In this document: piece by piece, positions 1-10,410 of the stretch
Position numbering within the stretch: the first letter of the stretch is position 1
How the letters are laid out: every line of letters begins with the position of its first letter
Source: Marthasterias glacialis
Lineage: Eukaryota; Echinodermata; Asteroidea; Forcipulatida; Asteriidae
Length of the DNA: 64,000 bases
Direction of reading: 5' to 3'
Assembly: GCA_911728455.2 (NCBI GenBank)
Contig: OU452225.1
Location: forward strand, 6,062,106-6,126,105
Translations under genes and position numbers: made by a program
The notes under the pieces: generated by a model
Databases searched by the model: none
The model's input: only the letters and a program-made list of their open reading frames with translations
What the model was told of the DNA's origin: nothing

Positions 1-162
1 ATTAGCTAAGCACAACACAAATATGCTTACCAGAATAAGGTTACCAGCCACAGTACCATTTTACATGTACCATCTGTGACTGGTGTCCTGCTCATTTTTG
101 CTTGGGGAAAATTTGTGAAGCAGTGGTTTGTGCTTAAGCAGCTCTACGAAATTGGGCCCAGA
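1..162. repeat. Short inverted-repeat element, family A
   Basis: Starts with ttagctaagcacaacac, has the core 'accagaataaggttaccagcc ... gtgactggtgtcctgctca', and ends in 'agcagctctacgaaattgggcc'. The same core and ends recur at 3147-3317, about 8965-9514, 9558-9762, 31725-31943, 48889-49005, 49255-49465 and 53790-53935. The imperfect mirror ends (gggcccaatttcatagagctg and its complement) and the lack of any coding sequence fit a non-autonomous DNA element (MITE). The left end is cut by the window edge. Superfamily unknown. Confidence 0.7.
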
Positions 163-865
163 TTGATGTCAATACAGAGTCAGCAGCCAGTGATTGTAAG
201 AAAGGAAAAAAATAACAATCTCAGAATATGAAATACAAATTAAGAAACAAGTTGTTTACAAAACGGGTTCCATCTACATGTACAATGTACATGTACATCA
301 AATGTTTCTTTAGGAGTAAATTTGTCAATCAATCAGGTTTACCTAAAAAGGTGTACAATACACCCCAAGCCTTAGGTTCCTTAGGTCTTATAAATTATAC
401 AAATAAAATGTACTTCAATCTAGAATTTGGTTAGAAAATTGTGTAAATTTGGATAACAGAAAAATAAAAGGTCAGTTGTAAACCAGAAGAAAACTATACT
501 AAATCCATTTCGTAAGTTTTTTTTATCAGAGTCTGGAATTGTCTTAGGAAATGTTTCATGTAAAGACCTAAAGAGGGGGCTCCAAAGTCAAATTCATTTT
601 TGTGATGTATTCATTTCCTAATAGATAGAGTCCTTATAAAAGTGGGAGAAAAAACTTACAAGTCTCTTACCTCACATTTACCCTCTCAGCCCCACATTGT
701 TTTATTTACATGCAGCCTGTGGTGCCCACATTCTTTGACCGCTCGAGCGTAAACCACACATTCTCACATAACAGAAAGCTGTTGTACAAAGGCCATTTTT
801 ACAAACTCCATTTTCAACTTGAAGATGTTGTTTTACAGCAAAATGAGTAATAAAACAATTCTTCC
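163..865. other. Intergenic, no gene seen
   Basis: AT-rich DNA with scattered acatgtac words and short open frames of no coding character. I see no recognisable feature here. Confidence 0.5.
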
Positions 866-1051
866 TTATTGAATTTCCTTTCGTCCACAAGTCATTGAGA
901 TTGGCCAACAAATGGCCAAGTTCTTTGTCTTTGTTTCCTCAGTGTGATCTGTAAACTCAAACACTTTTTTGTACAAAATTATATGGCGTTCTTTAGGTGT
1001 TTGGCAGTTCGGATCTTTCCACTCCAATTTGAAGGGATTCCATAATAGCAA
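866..1051 (-). CDS. Possible terminal coding exon, unrecognised
   Basis: A 61-codon minus-strand open frame without an ATG ends in TAA at 866-868. Its mixed, soluble-protein-like composition (NPFKLEWKDPNCQTPKERH early; CWPISMTCGRKEIQ at the end, three Cys) looks less random than other frames nearby. The sequence before it on the minus strand has an AG but no pyrimidine tract, so a splice acceptor is not convincing. No partner exon was found and I do not recognise the family. It could be chance; transcript data would decide. Confidence 0.2.
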   Translation of the reverse strand: MLLWNPFKLEWKDPNCQTPKERHIILYKKVFEFTDHTEETKTKNLAICWPISMTCGRKEIQ

Positions 1052-1208
1052 CCTTATTTTATTTTACCATCATTAGAAAGATCTGGTCTTTCTTTCTCTT
1101 ACCATTGATGACATGCTAGAGTACGGAGGGTGAACATGGACGAATTTACAGCTTTAAAACAAATGGCCCTTGTGCTGTGGCTTGAGTACAGTTTTGTGAG
1201 TGACCTTG

Positions 1209-1826
1209 GTCGACTATAGTCGCTATTGGGACTCAAGCAGGGTATGGTGCACAGTCGACTATAGTCACCATTGGGGCTCAAGCAGGGTGTGGTGCCCAGT
1301 CGACTATAGTCACCATTGGGGCTCAAGCAGGGTATGGTGCAGAGTCGACTATAGTCGCCATTGGGGCTCAAGCAGGGTATACTGCACAGTTGACTATAGT
1401 CACCATTGGGGCTCAAGCAGGGTATGGTGCAGAGTCGACTATAGTCACCATTGGGGCTCAAGCAGGGTGTGGTGCCCAGTCGACTATAGTCACCATCGGG
1501 GCTCAAGCAGGGTATGGTGCACAGTCGACTATAGTCACCATTGGGGCTCAAGCAGGGTATGGTGCACAGTCGACTATAGTCACCATTGGGGCTCAAGCAG
1601 GGTATGGTGCACAGTCGACTATAGTCACCATTGGGGCTTAAGAAGGGTATGGTGCACAGTTGACTATAGTCACCATTGGGGCTCAAGCAGGGTGTGGTGC
1701 CCAGTTGACTATGGTCACCATTGGGGCTCAAGCAGGGTGTGGTGCCCAGTCGACTATATTCACCATTGGGGCTCAAGCAGGGTATGGTGCACAGTCGACT
1801 ATAGTCACCATTGGGGCTAAAAAGGG
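1209..1826. repeat. 45-bp minisatellite, about 14 copies
   Basis: Head-to-tail 45-bp units beginning gtcgactatagtcaccattg, with starts at 1209, 1254 and so on every 45 bases to 1794. The last unit is partial and diverged. Units differ by a few substitutions and show no indels. Each carries the 10-base palindrome gactatagtc. Because 45 is divisible by three and the unit lacks stops in several frames, long open frames of 15-residue repeats appear on both strands. I treat these as a by-product of the repeat, not as genes. Confidence 0.95.
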
Positions 1827-2345
1827 TTAAAATGGTGTAAAATTTATTTGATACTCTCAGAGCAAAATTTGGAACACCGCGTCAAATGGGTCTGTACATT
1901 CCGAAGAGAAATTTTTGCATCAGTGAAAAAAGGTCAAATTCAATGCAGTAGGATTGAATAACATCAAAATTCAGTAATGAACTAAAAACTTTTCGTACAA
2001 AAATGTAAAGACCTATATACATGTATCAATGTGTTTGAAATGTGACGTCATCGGTTGTGCAATTCCCCCAAAAGTGTCCCACCAGGAGTAGGGATGAGAC
2101 AACAACCAAAAAGACTCTCTGCAGCAATTGGTTAATAATACTTAAAAACAGAGTTTAATGAAAATTTTTACATATTGGTTGTATGGTGTGTTTATTGAAA
2201 ATTAAAGGTTAGTAATGAATCTACTCCTTCATCCAACATTGATTTACTCCCCTTTGAAATAACAATGTGCATCCAGCACCATTTAAAGGGGCAGCAGACA
2301 CAATCGATTTTGTTACGTGGAATTTCAGGAATGTCAGTTTGCCGA
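1827..2345. other. Intergenic, no gene seen
   Basis: No recognisable gene, RNA or mobile element. Plain AT-rich sequence between two tandem repeats. Confidence 0.5.
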
Positions 2346-2860
2346 TGTAACTGGCTTGTTGGCTGCAGAGGCAATGGTTTGTGTTACATGTACACGTGCA
2401 AGTCCAAGCTTGTCAGTTTCCCTTGCATGTAACTGGTCAGCTGGCTGCAGAGGCAGTGGTTTTTGTAACATGTACATGTGAAGGTCCTTGTTGCCAAGTT
2501 TCCCCTACTGGTCATCTGGCTGACTGGCTGCAGAGGCAGTAGCTTTTGTTGCACGTACACGTGCAGTTCCTGGCTTGTCAGTTTCCCCTACTGGTCATCT
2601 GGCTGACTGGCTGCAGAGGCAGTAGCTTTTGTTGCACGTACACGTGCAGTTCCTGGCTTGTCAGTTTCCCCTACTTGTCAGCTGGCTGACTGGCTGCAGA
2701 GGCAGTAGCTTTTGTTGCACGTACACGTGCAGTTCCTGGCTTGTCAGTTTCCCCTACTTGTCAGCTGGCTGACTGGCTGCAGAGGCAGTGGTTTTTGTTA
2801 CATGTACATGTGAAGTTCCTGGCTTGTCAGTTTCCCTTACATGCAACTGGCTGACTGCTG
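2346..2860. repeat. 83-bp tandem repeat, about six copies
   Basis: The phrase gcagttcctggcttgtcag recurs at 2563, 2646, 2729 and (as gaagttcct) 2812, giving an 83-bp period. Flanking units at both ends are more diverged. Each unit contains ctggctgcagaggcagt followed by a near-palindromic word that alternates between acatgtacatgt and cacgtacacgtg. The central units are nearly identical and the edges decayed, as expected from unequal crossing-over. Confidence 0.9.
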
Positions 2861-3146
2861 CAGCATCATATGAGAATAGGCCTTTTGAGTGATCCAGCCA
2901 CAGCCATAGCCATTGCAGAAGCCGTTAATTCTGACACGGTCTTAATATCTCTTCACCTGATCCTGGAGTCAAAGGTCAGCTTTGTTGGCTCTGTAGACAT
3001 TTTGTCTCCAGCAACCCTTAAATGATGAGGACCTGATATCAACCTCTCCATGCTCCAACTAATACAAAAAAAAAAAGAAATACAAAACCCAAGATAAATA
3101 AATACCTCTCTACATGTATGTTACCTTCCTGGGTGATTTATACCTG
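2861..3146. other. Intergenic, no gene seen
   Basis: No supported gene. The part near 2895-2925 (ccagccacagccatagccat) is simple-sequence-like. Confidence 0.45.
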
Positions 3147-3317
3147 GGCCCAATGTCATAGAGCTGCTTGAGCGCAAAACATTGCTTAACTTTTTTCTGC
3201 TAAACAAAAATGAGCAGGACACCGGTCACATATTGTACATGTGACAAGGTATTTTGGCTGGTAACCTTATTCTGGTAAGCATAATTTTGTTGTGCTTAGC
3301 TCTATGAAATTTGGCTC
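3147..3317. repeat. Family A inverted-repeat element
   Basis: Reads gggcccaatgtcatagagctg at the left, has 'gagcaggacaccggtcaca' and 'ggctggtaaccttattctgg' in the core, and ends in gcttagctctatgaaatttgg. It is the opposite orientation of the copy at 1-162 and a full-length member. The ends are imperfect inverted repeats. Confidence 0.75.
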
Positions 3318-3659
3318 TGGTCCATAGTCAGGGCAGATGCCTATAGATATTGTCAGGGCCAGATTTGGAGTCAAATACTACTGGTAGACTAATGAGAACA
3401 CAGGGTAGAAACAGGTCCCTCCAGACCTTGTCTAAAAGTTAAATTAGGACTTTCATTCTTCTAAGTATTGACCCCTTGCACCAACGTCACATGTGGCTCA
3501 TGTCTGCCATGCACTTCCAGAAAGGCAAGTTTGAGGAACCCTAAATACTGTCGATTCAAAAGACAAACATGTAAATGCAACTTACTGCTTAAATGTGTTG
3601 TTTGAAGGTTTGCATGGTGTAGGAGACTGAGATTGCTAGTAAACTTGTGGGTACAACCT

Positions 3660-3866
3660 TGTGTTTGAATCTCTTTTATGAGGAGTATTGGCTCTGAGAC
3701 CACTCCGGCACTTTTCAGAGCCAACACTCCTTACTGCGTATGTATTGTCACGAAAATATTGTCCTGTGAAAAAATCCACAGGCATATTCCTTTGGTGGGA
3801 TTCAAACCCACGGCCGCGCCATTCTAGAGCAGACGTCTTACCAACTAGACTACCGAGGTTACCCAC
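3660..3866 (-). repeat. tRNA-derived SINE
   Basis: On the minus strand the head is tRNA-like, with an A-box-like segment (tagtctagttggtaagacg) and a B-box-like segment (gggtttgaatcccacc). The body follows (gaatatgcctgtggatttttt, then cacaggacaatattttcgtg) and then a short hairpin built on ggctctgag/ctcagagcc. The same body follows a tRNA head in the opposite-strand copy at 3912-4065 and in a minus-strand copy near 56633-56735, so this is one SINE family. Confidence 0.75.
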
Positions 3867-3911
3867 AACGAGGATAAAAACAAATAATATTAAAGAATTA
3901 ACACCTATTAT

Positions 3912-4065
3912 AATGGTTGCGGTACTCGTGGGTCAAACTGCCTCTAGCTGCTGGGCATGGTGGGGTAGTGGGTTCGAATCCCACCCGAGGAATATGCATG
4001 TGGATTGTGTCATCACAGGACGCAGGAGTATACAGTGCTTAAAACACACTTGGTGTTGGGGCAAA
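3912..4065 (+). repeat. tRNA-derived SINE, same family
   Basis: Plus-strand copy with B-box gggttcgaatcccacc, body gaatatgcatgtggattgtg, and tail cacaggacgcaggagtatacagtgctt. It lies head to head with the minus-strand copy just upstream. The promoter half is degraded. Confidence 0.65.
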
Positions 4066-4261
4066 AAAATACAAATAATATTCTTTATCTGCACTGCAAA
4101 AATTAACATCTATTATGAAGTCAGTGTTGTTATCCATATACCTTTATAAGGCTCATGTATTTGAAAGGCAAGAAGGGTAACCACAACAAAAATATTGTAC
4201 CTTATCCCCAAGCAACGTTACATTACTTTTTTAAATTACACTATAAATACTTAAAATGTTA

Positions 4262-4748
4262 AAGAGGATGGGCCATGGTAATTGATGCTGACGTTTAGTT
4301 TTCTGCTTCCTATAATTAATGCATCGGCAAACTATTCTTTTGTGACATTAAATTGACAAAAGAAGTGATATTTGCAGGGAGTTTTTACTCCTTTAACTAG
4401 TTCGCCGCCTAAACTTATCAAAATCCCGGAAATGAGGGCAGCAAACAAATCATGACGTCACTGGAAGTACTGCATCCCCAGATGGTCTGCACTGAGCAAT
4501 GCTTCAATGAGTAACAACAAACAGCACTTTGATAGAGTAGTAGGTATCGTGACGACAATATTCTTTAGAATTTCTGGAGACAACTTTCAGGCACCAACTG
4601 CTGTTGTTCTGATTTTGGCTTGAGTGGGGGGGGGTGAAAACACTGCATTTGTAAACGAATAACCACGCATTCTATAATTCTGTCACTGTGTATTTGGGGA
4701 TGTAAAACCTTTTTTAAAGATAGACTTCTAACGTTGCCCATCCTCTAA
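4262..4748. mobile_element. MITE with agaggatgggc terminal repeats
   Basis: The left end reads agaggatgggccatggtaat and the right end gttgcccatcctct, an 11-base inverted repeat with weaker pairing inward. About 487 bp, with no coding sequence. Target duplication is unclear, so the superfamily is not assigned. Confidence 0.55.
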
Positions 4749-5864
4749 GAATATTTTAATCTTAATGTTTTGTACATGTATGAACACTCAGTGCCAGCAT
4801 TGTAGAATGCAAGAAAAACTATAACTTCATTGCATCTTAACCTCTACAATGTTTGGAACATTTGTGAAATCTTTGGAACATTTGTGTACCCCTTTACTGT
4901 GGAAATAACGAGTCATAAACCTCACGTGATTGTAAACACAAGTAATGAATGCGCGAGCCATAATTGTACCCGTGATCATAAAACTGCAAGTGCAACCAAC
5001 TGTAAATACACCTACACTTCCTTTCAACATATCTTTGGATTGTTATGCTTCTGCCTTTCATTCCTGGTTTCAATGATCAAATTTCAGTTCTTATGTTTAC
5101 AATAGGCTTGCACTTCCTGGTAGCACTCCAGATACACCCACATAATGTACATATTCAGTCTGTTCCTGAAAACGTCATACAGCACACACAAACCAGTGGA
5201 AGGCCATAGTACAGAGTTGTCTATTTAAAGAAGCATAAAAAATTCCCCAGATTAAAGTCTATTCCATTTGTATTGCACAATAATAATACTTCCCTTCGAA
5301 AAAAAGAACAAGGAAGCTAAACACCATTTAGTACAGAGATACTGCTAGTCTAAGACGTACAGTAATTGGCTCTCCTTTTTAAAAGGCTAACCACACAGAT
5401 ATTGTTTATCCAAGCACTACTTGTGGCATCTCCACATTGGCTCTGTGCTGACTGAAAGTCTGCAGATGGTGACACGATCAATCTGTGTTTTAAAAACAGA
5501 AGAGTCCACGCTCAAAACGGTAACATAAAGCACTGAGATCATGTTTTGTCCAGGTCGATACCATTAATCAAGGATCGGTTTGAATATTTTGAAGATAACT
5601 AAAGTTGTATCCCTGGATGTGCACTGTACATGTGCACATGAGTATTGTGCAGGTGAGCACTGTTTGTAAATTGCATTGTGTGTGACATTGCTAAAGAAAC
5701 GTTGAACTAACCTACTGATCCTTCAGCAAGCTGTTGAACTACATGTACATTATAAATGTATGCTTCGTAGGGACTTGGTAGCAAGTCTATTTCACACATA
5801 CATTTAGTTTTTTCTGTGCCTGGACTCATTTGCCTTCAAGATTCAAGAACTGTACGGAGCAAAA
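4749..5864. other. 5' flank of the GPCR gene
   Basis: No coding feature recognised. A TATAAAT word lies at 5751-5757, about 110 bases before the GPCR start codon, and could be a core promoter element, though such words are frequent in AT-rich DNA. Frequent acatgtac words are present. Confidence 0.35.
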
Positions 5865-6926
5865 ATGACCAACTGGGAGCCAGATTTCATTCCACCATCA
5901 GCGATCTTCGGTGATGGATCAGATGTCATTCCTCTGCCAGAGATCCTGGTGGACTATGGGCCAGATTTCATTCCTCTGACACATGCCCAGAAGATCGTCT
6001 ACAGCATCATCGCAGGTCTCGGAATCCTCGGTAACAGCGTAGCCATGTATGTCCTTGCCCACATGGTGAAATCGGGCTGTGGAAACACAAACATCCTCTT
6101 GATAAACCAGTCTGTGATTGACCTCCTAGCATCTGTTCTGTTGGTGTTGTGCTTCCTCGTCCCTCAACACTTTTTAACGATGACATCAAGTGGGTGGTTT
6201 GCGTGCTTCATCTGGAACTCAAAGTACCTCTTCTGGGCGACAACCGTGACATCTACATTCAATCTTCTGTGCCTCACCTATGAGCGTTACTACGCCATAA
6301 TACACCCCCTTGAGTATCGGGCTCGCTTATGGCTGATGTGGCCCAGGTCCGCCCTCTTGGTCCTGTTGCCCTGGATTTTGGGGTTCTTATATGAGCTTCA
6401 CAATCCAGCAATGCACTGCATTAGTCAAGACGACCACTGTAAGCTTTGTCCATTCAAAAGTCACACAGGCAAAATTGTGTACTCCGTTTCACTGGTGTCC
6501 CTGATATACATAGTACCCCTTGCACTTATGATCTTTGCCTACGTCAGAATTTACCGAGCAATACGAGAACAGCCACTGGGTAATGACTCAAACGATCAGA
6601 CACCACTCATCCAGTTAAGACAACTGTCTGCCAACAACAAGCATGCCCGCCGCAACATCATTAAAACGTTGGTTCTAGTCTGCACAACCTTTGCCCTGTG
6701 CTGGCTACCGAATCAGGTCCTCTACACGTATTACAATATCAATAACTTTCAGCATTTTGATGTGACGCTTTACGGAGTGACCATTTGCATTGCTTTCCTG
6801 AACATGTGTGCTAATCCGTTTATTTACACGTTGCAGTATCGTGGCTTTCGCCGGGGACTTCTGAAGGCCATACCGTGCTTGAAAAAGTTTCAGATAACAT
6901 GCAATGTATTGCAAGGGGAGACTTGA
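5865..6926 (+). CDS. Class A (rhodopsin-like) G protein-coupled receptor, orphan
   Basis: An intact, intronless 353-aa receptor, predicted to sit in the plasma membrane and couple an unknown ligand to heterotrimeric G proteins. Seven hydrophobic segments lie at about residues 42-66, 76-99, 113-137, 160-178, 205-228, 265-288 and 298-322. Family marks visible: GNS in TM1, the TM2 aspartate (D86), C114 before TM3 paired with C185 in the second extracellular loop, ERY (140-142) in place of DRY, CWLP (279-282) in TM6, NPFIY (317-321) in TM7, and a Cys near the tail that could be palmitoylated. The 41-residue N-terminus repeats PDFIP twice and has no N-glycosylation sequon. The start follows aaaa, a reasonable context, and gives a full TM1. 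It looks like one of the expanded peptide/amine-type receptors of marine deuterostomes. The ligand cannot be inferred. Confidence 0.93.
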   Translation: MTNWEPDFIPPSAIFGDGSDVIPLPEILVDYGPDFIPLTHAQKIVYSIIAGLGILGNSVAMYVLAHMVKSGCGNTNILLINQSVIDLLASVLLVLCFLVPQHFLTMTSSGWFACFIWNSKYLFWATTVTSTFNLLCLTYERYYAIIHPLEYRARLWLMWPRSALLVLLPWILGFLYELHNPAMHCISQDDHCKLCPFKSHTGKIVYSVSLVSLIYIVPLALMIFAYVRIYRAIREQPLGNDSNDQTPLIQLRQLSANNKHARRNIIKTLVLVCTTFALCWLPNQVLYTYYNINNFQHFDVTLYGVTICIAFLNMCANPFIYTLQYRGFRRGLLKAIPCLKKFQITCNVLQGET

Positions 6927-7099
6927 GAACATGAAGCCGCTGGTGTGATGGACAGAGAGTTAGGAGAGCGAGCAACAGTGATTGCACTTCAGGAGATAAT
7001 AATAGCAATAATTTGGGAGGCTAATCATCCTTACTGGCAGCTGAGAAGCTGAATTATGAAGGACGCAGCTACACATGTTCAAGCTGCAGGCATTCACGG

Positions 7100-7345
7100 G
7101 CACCTTCGGTAGCCAGCCACATCAACCCATATGTGACCTTGGAGTACTGTCTGGATTGAAAGTGTTTGGTTTTTCCGGAGGGAGGAAAACCGGATGGCCT
7201 GGAGAAAAAACCCTCATGTCAAAAAGAGAGAATCAACGCACAACTCTACTCACATATGACCCTAACCTGGAATTGAACCAGGGACACATTGTGAGAGGCA
7301 AGCGCTTTTACGCACATGCCACCCATGCCACCCTTACAATGTAAC
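7100..7345 (-). repeat. tRNA-derived SINE, second family
   Basis: On the minus strand a tRNA-like B-box (tggttcaattccagg) is followed by a body whose complement on the plus strand reads ggaggaaaaccggatggcct then ggagaaaaaaccctc. The same order of parts (aaaacc..gagaa..aaaaccc, then gggattcgaactggggtcc) is seen at 58120-58335, which supports a repeat family. Strongly diverged. Confidence 0.55.
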
Positions 7346-8581
7346 TGACCAAGAACTGATCCTGTACTTGTACATCGATTTACTGCACCAGCAAAATGTT
7401 TGCAAACCGTTGACATTGAACTTTTATGTTTGTTCTTTTTGCGAGGTTCAATGGGCAAAATAATTCCGAGCCACACCACAATTTGCCATTTTCGCAGTAT
7501 ATCATCATGATCATGGGAAAAGGGTCAACAAGTTTGAGGTCGTCGCGCTAAGCGATGATCACAGCTATTTATGTTTGTTCATTTTTTATGACTATGTTGC
7601 TAGGGACGTTTAACCATAAAAAAAAACTTTGAAATCCAAATTTCCTTAACATTTAAACAAAGCTGACAGTGAAAAAAAATGAGACTTTCCTTTTCTTTTC
7701 TCTTTGGAGATTGACATCCCTTTTGTTGGTCGAATGTGTCTTATCTTAATCCCCTACAAATTGTTATACCTTATTTCCAATCCCTCATGATTTGTCACAA
7801 TGTACATTTTGCTTTGTGTGCCGAAAAACACTACAACAGCACACAAGGGATGTGCCGCCACACTGTGACTTTGTGACCATCAAGATTGGGTATAGTGTTC
7901 TATTTTTTAATCCTGGAAAGTGTGTTAACATCTGCTCCCCTAAAAGGTCGGCTCAAAATACACACAGAAAATAGAGAGTTGGCACCGACGATCATTGGTA
8001 CCCTGCACCATAGTTCAGATTATCAATTCGGATTGGAATCGCTAGAAAGGGTTGATCGGTTGAACGGTTAAACGGAAGTCACAAGTTACGTTAAACCGTT
8101 TAGCAAATAAACATAGATGCACAACCAATTTTGCATGCTGGGATAAAGTAGAAAGGTCATACTCTGCTGTGTTAATAGGCATTTAAGACAGTTTTGGTTT
8201 CTGGTTTGTGAGGCCGGTGAATGTTTTTCACATGTAGCCTCTGTCAGCCACTTAAAGGTCCCACACTACCCCTGCAGTGGTGAGTTGAGAGTGTGTAATT
8301 TTTTGGGCTGACCCATTTTAGAAAAACTGCGTTGGGCAGAGGGTTGAACGGAGATCGTGGCTTTTTCGCCACGCCACAGCACTGACTCATTGCCACCCTT
8401 TGTTAAGACTGTGCTCTATGTTTATACACCTTGCATCCTTGGTAGAAGTTGTTTTTCTTCATTGCATCTTATGAAGAAGTCGTCGCTACGAAATCTTTTT
8501 TGCAGATTTTTTCGTAGTTAGTCACTGAAGTTACTGCAATTTATTTTATTAACCAATGATGTTGTAAAAACTTGCACGTAC
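7346..8581. other. No gene seen
   Basis: No supported coding sequence. A short hairpin, ctacgaaatc/gattttttcgtag, lies near 8487-8518. If the secreted-protein gene on the minus strand continues past exon 2, this stretch is intron. I could not find a third exon here. Confidence 0.4.
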
Positions 8582-8716
8582 CTCATCATGACCATATATT
8601 TCCCAGTAGCACTCCGGTGCGGTGCATATCCTGGCACATCGGACTAGATCCAGTCCTTGTTCTTGACTGCATTCATATCGCTCACATTGCCTTATGCTCA
8701 GTTTAAACTGACGCTC
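8582..8716 (-). CDS. Exon 2 of a small secreted Cys-containing protein gene
   Basis: A 45-codon phase-0 exon on the minus strand. The acceptor is ttcttattcag and the donor gtacgtg. It encodes ERQFKLSIRQCERYECSQEQ, then GLDLVRCARICTAPECYWEI and YGHDE, with five cysteines, two of them in RCARIC. The even spacing of Cys and the amphipathic character suggest an extracellular disulfide-bonded domain. It is in phase with the signal-peptide exon that lies upstream on the minus strand in each of three tandem blocks (10273-10410, 14784-14921, 19295-19432). Exon 3 was not found and may lie outside the window. I do not recognise the family. That the exons belong together is inferred from strand, phase and order. 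Confidence 0.65.
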
Positions 8717-8848
8717 CTGAATAAGAAAACAACAAAATTGTGAAAAAGAAAAAAAATGGTCTGACTACTGTCGTGCATGAAAAAGATGGTGGAAGCCTGG
8801 TACTAAAAACAATATAGGTCATGTAGGTAGGGCTTACAGTTGTACTAC

Positions 8849-9550
8849 CCTGGAATTTCATCTATGAGAGGGCGTGGCTACTTTCATTTTGCAGAGGATG
8901 CTTCCATTAGAAAATCTTACACTCTATGAGAATCTTTTGAAGGGGCACCAAGGCCAAGACAGCGGCCCAATTTCAAAGAGCTGCATAAAGCCCCAGCTCA
9001 ACATTGGTAAACCGACTGTAAATGCTTCCATTCTTTGCACAAATCAAGATATTTGTAATAAAAACAACCTGTGAAAATGTCAGCTCATTTCATTGTTTCA
9101 TTTGCACGAAAACAGTAAAACTGAATTCAGCATTTTTGTACGTATTCCTATAGGCAGAGTTTTTGTCTCACTGAGACGAAAACTTATTTTGGATCTTATT
9201 TCATTTATTAGTCAAAAACGATAACACTTCAGGCGGAAATATTTCAAGGAAAGTTTTCTACTAGCATCATTATGTATGTAATGTATATGCAAATCTGTGA
9301 ACATTTATGTTTTTCTTAATACCAATGTTGAGCTAGGGATTTAAGCAGCAAATATTGCTCAACAACTTTAGCACAAATAAGCAGGCTACCAGTCACTGAT
9401 GGTATAAAAAACATGGAATGGTATTTCGGTTGGTAACCTCATTCTGGTAAGCATAATTTCATTGTTCTTGGCTACCTTTCGTGCTTAAAAAGTTATATGA
9501 AATTGGTCCCTGGGCAACAGAGGCAATGGCCTGTGGCCTTCATGTATTTC
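8849..9550. mobile_element. Family B element interrupted by family A element
   Basis: The left arm (cctggaatttcatctatgag, 8849-8964) and right arm (ggcaacagaggcaatggcc up to tttccaggcc, about 9515-9550) match the uninterrupted copy at 50874-51060, which continues directly from 'aaggccaa' into 'ggcaacagaggccatggcc'. The sequence between the arms (about 8965-9514) begins cggcccaatttcaaagagctg and ends atgaaattggtccctg, a family A element inserted into family B. Repeated at +4511 and +9022. Confidence 0.65.
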
Positions 9551-9557
9551 CAGGCCA

Positions 9558-9762
9558 CGGCCCAATTTCATAGAGCTGCTAAAGTACAAAAAGTAGCTCA
9601 GCACAAAACGATGCTGTTTACCAGAATGAGGTTACCAGTCAACATACCATTCCACATGTGCTGTCTGTGACCGGTTTCTTGCTAATTTGTGCTAAAGGCA
9701 GAAAATTGTTAAGCAAAATAAGTTCTGCTAAAGAAGCTCTGATAAAAATGGGCCCTGGTTAC
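9558..9762. repeat. Family A inverted-repeat element
   Basis: Begins cggcccaatttcatagagctg, has core 'accagaatgaggttaccagtc', and ends gctctgataaaaatgggccc. Present again at +4511 and +9022 inside the tandem blocks. Confidence 0.7.
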
Positions 9763-10272
9763 ATGTACTTGGTTGTAGCAGAGTAGTTAAACCAACGCTG
9801 TACACGATATAAGTCTTCACTGTTACATGTATTAAATAAAATTATTAACATGGAGAAAACAAATACTTGTTGTAAACATGCTTAATCTTAGTCTACACCT
9901 TGATGAACCCTATATTTATTGTCGTTGAGTATCACGTTCAAAATGGCGATTCTAACGGCAAATTTGATAGTGGGCTAAAAACCATCGATTTGGAGGACCG
10001 AAAATGATCGTGACGAGTATAATTAAATGCATTTTATTTCATCTTAAATACTTGGAGAAGCCAAGTCAAGCAATTCTGTTGAGTCTTTGTCGTAAGTTTG
10101 ACAATTTTTATAACTAATTCATAAAAAATCCGCTTCTTCACAATTCCCAAATTAATTATCACGGACTGGGGCGCTAGTACGACCGATAATGTCAAAGTCT
10201 CAAAAAAGGAGTACAGCACCCCAGTTACTGGGTCTAGGAAGTGAAGGTCTCCGGGGCTAGGAAAATCCTTAC

Positions 10273-10410
10273 CAGTTTGGGTTTCTTCCTGTAGGGATAG
10301 TAAACATAGTTGTACATTACTTTCCCATCTGTGGCCAAGATGACATAGTCTCCACAGATTAGACAACAGAGAAGTGTAGCTATAATAGTCCTGCAAGAGC
10401 AGACGGCCAT
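10273..10410 (-). CDS. Candidate first exon (signal peptide) of secreted protein gene, copy 1
   Basis: On the minus strand an ATG at 10410 in good context (gagaaATGG) opens 46 codons to a consensus donor (aaactg|gtaagg), ending in phase 0. It encodes MAVCSCRTIIATLLCCLICG, DYVILATDGKVMYNYVYYPY, then RKKPKL: a short N-region, a hydrophobic core at residues 8-19 typical of a signal peptide, then a Tyr-rich basic stretch. It overlaps a longer 137-codon frame in another phase that looks non-coding. It would join in phase with the Cys-rich exon at 8582-8716 about 1.6 kb downstream. Transcript support is needed. The exon is duplicated with the 4.5-kb block. Confidence 0.6.

Noticed and set aside
1099-1820. 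Open frames of 200-225 codons on both strands of the 45-bp minisatellite
   Set aside because: Pure repeat translation, open on both strands at once because the unit is a multiple of three and lacks stops.
6007-7008. Minus-strand open frames overlapping the GPCR
   Set aside because: Shadow frames of a well-supported plus-strand gene.
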